This document shows positions 5,443 through 6,738 of a stretch of 6,738 nucleotides of DNA, one piece after another. The DNA is taken from assembly GCA_023230755.1 (NCBI GenBank), contig JALNWS010000208.1:1-6738 (forward strand). Direction: 5' to 3'. The notes beneath the pieces are model-generated. The model was not told where the DNA came from. It did no database searches and was given only the letters and a program-made list of their open reading frames with translations. This stretch comes from Azoarcus sp. GTDB lineage: Bacteria; Pseudomonadota; Gammaproteobacteria; Burkholderiales; Rhodocyclaceae. The position numbers were made by a program, and so were the translations under genes. Position 1 is the first letter of the stretch; each line of letters begins with the position of its first letter.

Positions 5443-5721
5443 TTACTTGCCGTTGACGGCAGCCTTCAGCGTTGCGCCAGCGGTGAACTTCGGCACGCTG
5501 GAAGCGGCGATTTCGATGGCGGCACCAGTCTGCGGGTTACGACCGGTGCGTGCAGCGCGCTTGGACACTTCGAAAGAACCAAAGCCGGTGAAGGCAATCT
5601 TGTCGCCCTTGGAGAGTTGTTCGGCAACAATGTCGAGCACAGAGGACAGCGCGCGATCAGCCTGAGCGCGTGAAACATCCAGACGGTCGGCAAGGGCTTC
5701 GACGAATTCACCTTTGTTCAT
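5443..5721 (-). CDS. hupB: DNA-binding protein HU (HU-beta type)
   Basis: The 92-residue nucleoid protein MNKGEFVEAL...AAVNGK has the normal HU length. It shows the helical N-terminal dimerisation part (1-40), the turn GFGSFEV (46-52), the DNA-embracing beta arm RAARTGRNPQTG (55-66) with the intercalating Pro63, and VPKFTAG (76-82). HU bends and constrains DNA and influences supercoiling, replication and transcription. MNK is the typical HU-beta N-terminus, and GAGGA (5727-5731) stands 5 bases before the ATG. HU rather than IHF is supported by the MNK start and the RTGRNPQTG arm. It has its own extended -10 promoter and a strong terminator, so it is probably monocistronic. In many relatives hupB follows lon; here the upstream gene on the same strand is a hemerythrin-like gene. 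Confidence 0.96.
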   Translation of the reverse strand: MNKGEFVEALADRLDVSRAQADRALSSVLDIVAEQLSKGDKIAFTGFGSFEVSKRAARTGRNPQTGAAIEIAASSVPKFTAGATLKAAVNGK

Positions 5722-5776
5722 GCTTTTCCTCGATTTGATTGGTGTGTACGGAATGAAATATTGAATCTACCGGCGG

Positions 5777-5785
5777 ATTCTAGCA
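5777..5785 (-). promoter_or_regulatory. Extended -10 promoter for hupB
   Basis: On the - strand the sequence TGCTAGAAT contains a -10 hexamer TAGAAT (5777-5782, 5/6 match) with the TG extension one base upstream. No good -35 is seen at 16-18 bp, which is usual for extended -10 promoters. The predicted start near 5770 gives a leader of about 50 nt. Confidence 0.6.
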
Positions 5786-5956
5786 CTGTCCCACGCGCTG
5801 GCGCAGTCAGTAACAACCCGAAAGCACTACGTGGCGCCATCTTTGCGAAATTCCGCACACTCATGGCATTCAGCACCCACCGCTGCAGCCGGAGATGTTA
5901 CCCCGAAGCGCCCACCCGTGTGCTGCGTATGCGCCGAAATATGCATGGCAAGGACG

Positions 5957-6556
5957 TCAGTCTTCCTTGTACGGCCCACCGCCCAGTCCGATCGGTGCAG
6001 GCGCGGCCGCCACGAGTTTGGAGAAGATGCGCTGAAAGTCTTCATGCGTGGCGGGGTCCCCGGTGCCCGCCATCGGATCTGCGTTTTCACGGAAACCCGC
6101 CGCAGCCTCGGCCCAGTCCTCTGCGGTGAAGTATTTCTTCACCAGCGGCAGGATCGCATGCTCTTCGAGCAGCATGTGATTGCGATAGAACTCGGCAAAG
6201 CGCTCGAACGCCTGCGAGAAGGCATCGAAGCCGTTGCGCGCGCCGCTCGCATACTGATGGAGCGCGGCCTCGAGCGCCTTGATGCGATCGTCGCCCACCG
6301 CATGTTCCTGCTCCAGCCTGGCCATCGCCTCGGCCCCCTCACTGGTGCGCTTCTTCAGGATGGCGAAAAGGTACTGGTCTTCCTTGGGGTGATGTTTCTT
6401 TTCCGGGTAGGCATCGAGATAGTGCACCATGGCCTTCAGCAGACCGAAGTCGGGCTGCAACGTGCCCTCGCCGATCTCCTTGGTCATGTGACGGATGGCA
6501 TGAAGGATGGCCGCCAGCGACTGGTGCTCATCCTGAATGATGCGAAGCGCTTCCAT
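5957..6556 (-). CDS. Hemerythrin HHE cation-binding domain protein
   Basis: The predicted cytoplasmic four-helix-bundle protein of 199 residues has no signal peptide or membrane segment. The ligand pattern of a diiron hemerythrin-like site is present: His11 (DEHQSL), His45 (MVHYLDAY), His55/His56 and Glu59 (KKHHPKED), His85 (EQEHAVGDD), and His127 with Glu131/Glu132/His133 (YRNHMLLEEH). Residues 1-145 make up the domain; a tail of about 50 residues ends Gly-rich (GLGGGPYKED). Family members bind non-heme iron and have been linked to oxygen, nitric oxide or redox sensing and iron handling; which applies here cannot be told. AAGGA (6565-6569) is 8 bases before the ATG. livF ends 59 bp upstream on the same strand with no terminator between, so cotranscription is possible. 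No clear terminator is seen between it and hupB. Confidence 0.9.
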   Translation of the reverse strand: MEALRIIQDEHQSLAAILHAIRHMTKEIGEGTLQPDFGLLKAMVHYLDAYPEKKHHPKEDQYLFAILKKRTSEGAEAMARLEQEHAVGDDRIKALEAALHQYASGARNGFDAFSQAFERFAEFYRNHMLLEEHAILPLVKKYFTAEDWAEAAAGFRENADPMAGTGDPATHEDFQRIFSKLVAAAPAPIGLGGGPYKED

Positions 6557-6615
6557 GATTTCTGTCCTTGTCCGACTGTCGTGTCCAACGACGGGATTGG
6601 CTGCTGCCCGCCCCC

Positions 6616-6738
6616 TCAGGTGGCCAGCATTTCCTGGTGCTTGCCGCCGAGGCCGAGGTAGGCCTCGATCACGCGCGGGTCGTCCTTGAGCTGCACCGCC
6701 GGGCCTTCCATGGCGATCGCGCCGGTCTCGAGCACGTA
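6616..6738 (-). CDS. livF: Branched-chain amino acid ABC transporter ATP-binding protein LivF, C-terminal end (partial)
   Basis: The - strand frame is open from the window edge to TGA at 6616-6618, giving the last 40 residues; the 5' end lies beyond 6738. The residues YVLETGAIAMEGPAVQLKDD followed by PRVIEAYLG match the conserved C-terminus of LivF (YVLETG.I..EG....L..DP.V..AYLG). LivF is one of the two cytoplasmic ATPases of the LivFGHMJ importer for leucine, isoleucine, valine or related amides and short acids. The ATPase motifs themselves are outside the window, so substrate and activity cannot be judged. The C-terminal tail GLGGKHQEMLAT goes a little past the AYLG end of the motif. Confidence 0.87.
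   Translation of the reverse strand, partial: YVLETGAIAMEGPAVQLKDDPRVIEAYLGLGGKHQEMLAT

Noticed and set aside
5786..5956. tRNA, small RNA or terminator between the hemerythrin gene and hupB
   Set aside because: Only 4-bp stems and short palindromes (for example TGGCGCCA at 5832-5839) are present, with no cloverleaf and no stem followed by a T-run.
5831..6661. A 276-codon + strand frame opposite the hemerythrin gene
   Set aside because: The hemerythrin histidine and glutamate pattern on the - strand is clear; the + strand product is a composition artefact.

Overview
The window is a compact, GC-rich chromosomal segment that reads as core-genome DNA of a betaproteobacterium, most likely Rhodocyclales (Azoarcus/Thauera/Aromatoleum-like). 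This rests on protein character (RibH N-terminus, RhlE, a RibBX-type RibB) and on the ribE-ribB-ribH-nusB gene order; it is inference without a database search. No mobile element, CRISPR array, tRNA or rRNA was seen.

Left part, + strand (1-3643): the 3' end of dsbD (periplasmic disulfide reductase) is followed by ribE, ribB (RibBX type), ribH and nusB. ribE, ribB and ribH cover the DHBP synthase, lumazine synthase and riboflavin synthase steps. The GTP cyclohydrolase II (RibA) and RibD steps are not encoded here. The RibA-like half of RibB has no cysteines and lacks the zinc site, so a true RibA must lie elsewhere. nusB overlaps ribH by 4 bases. The run ends at a bidirectional intrinsic terminator (3614-3643) shared with the convergent rhlE.

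Middle, - strand (3670-5442): rhlE encodes a DEAD-box RNA helicase with a Gly/Arg-rich tail. Its 447-bp upstream gap is not empty. It holds a near-consensus sigma70 promoter (TCGACA, 17 bp, TATAAT) that predicts a leader of about 330 nt with several perfect hairpins. Immediately upstream lie a 14-bp inverted repeat and the hupB terminator, and these elements overlap one another.

Right part, - strand (5443-6738): hupB (histone-like HU), with an extended -10 promoter, lies downstream of a gene for a hemerythrin HHE-domain protein. At the window edge is the C-terminal 40 codons of livF, the branched-chain amino acid ABC transporter ATPase, which may be cotranscribed with the hemerythrin gene.

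No wholly new system is evident. The best leads are the long structured rhlE leader, the overlapping hupB-terminator/rhlE-promoter palindrome, the degenerate RibA domain of RibB, a UUCG-loop hairpin ahead of ribH, and a possible small Cys-containing ORF starting on the dsbD stop codon.
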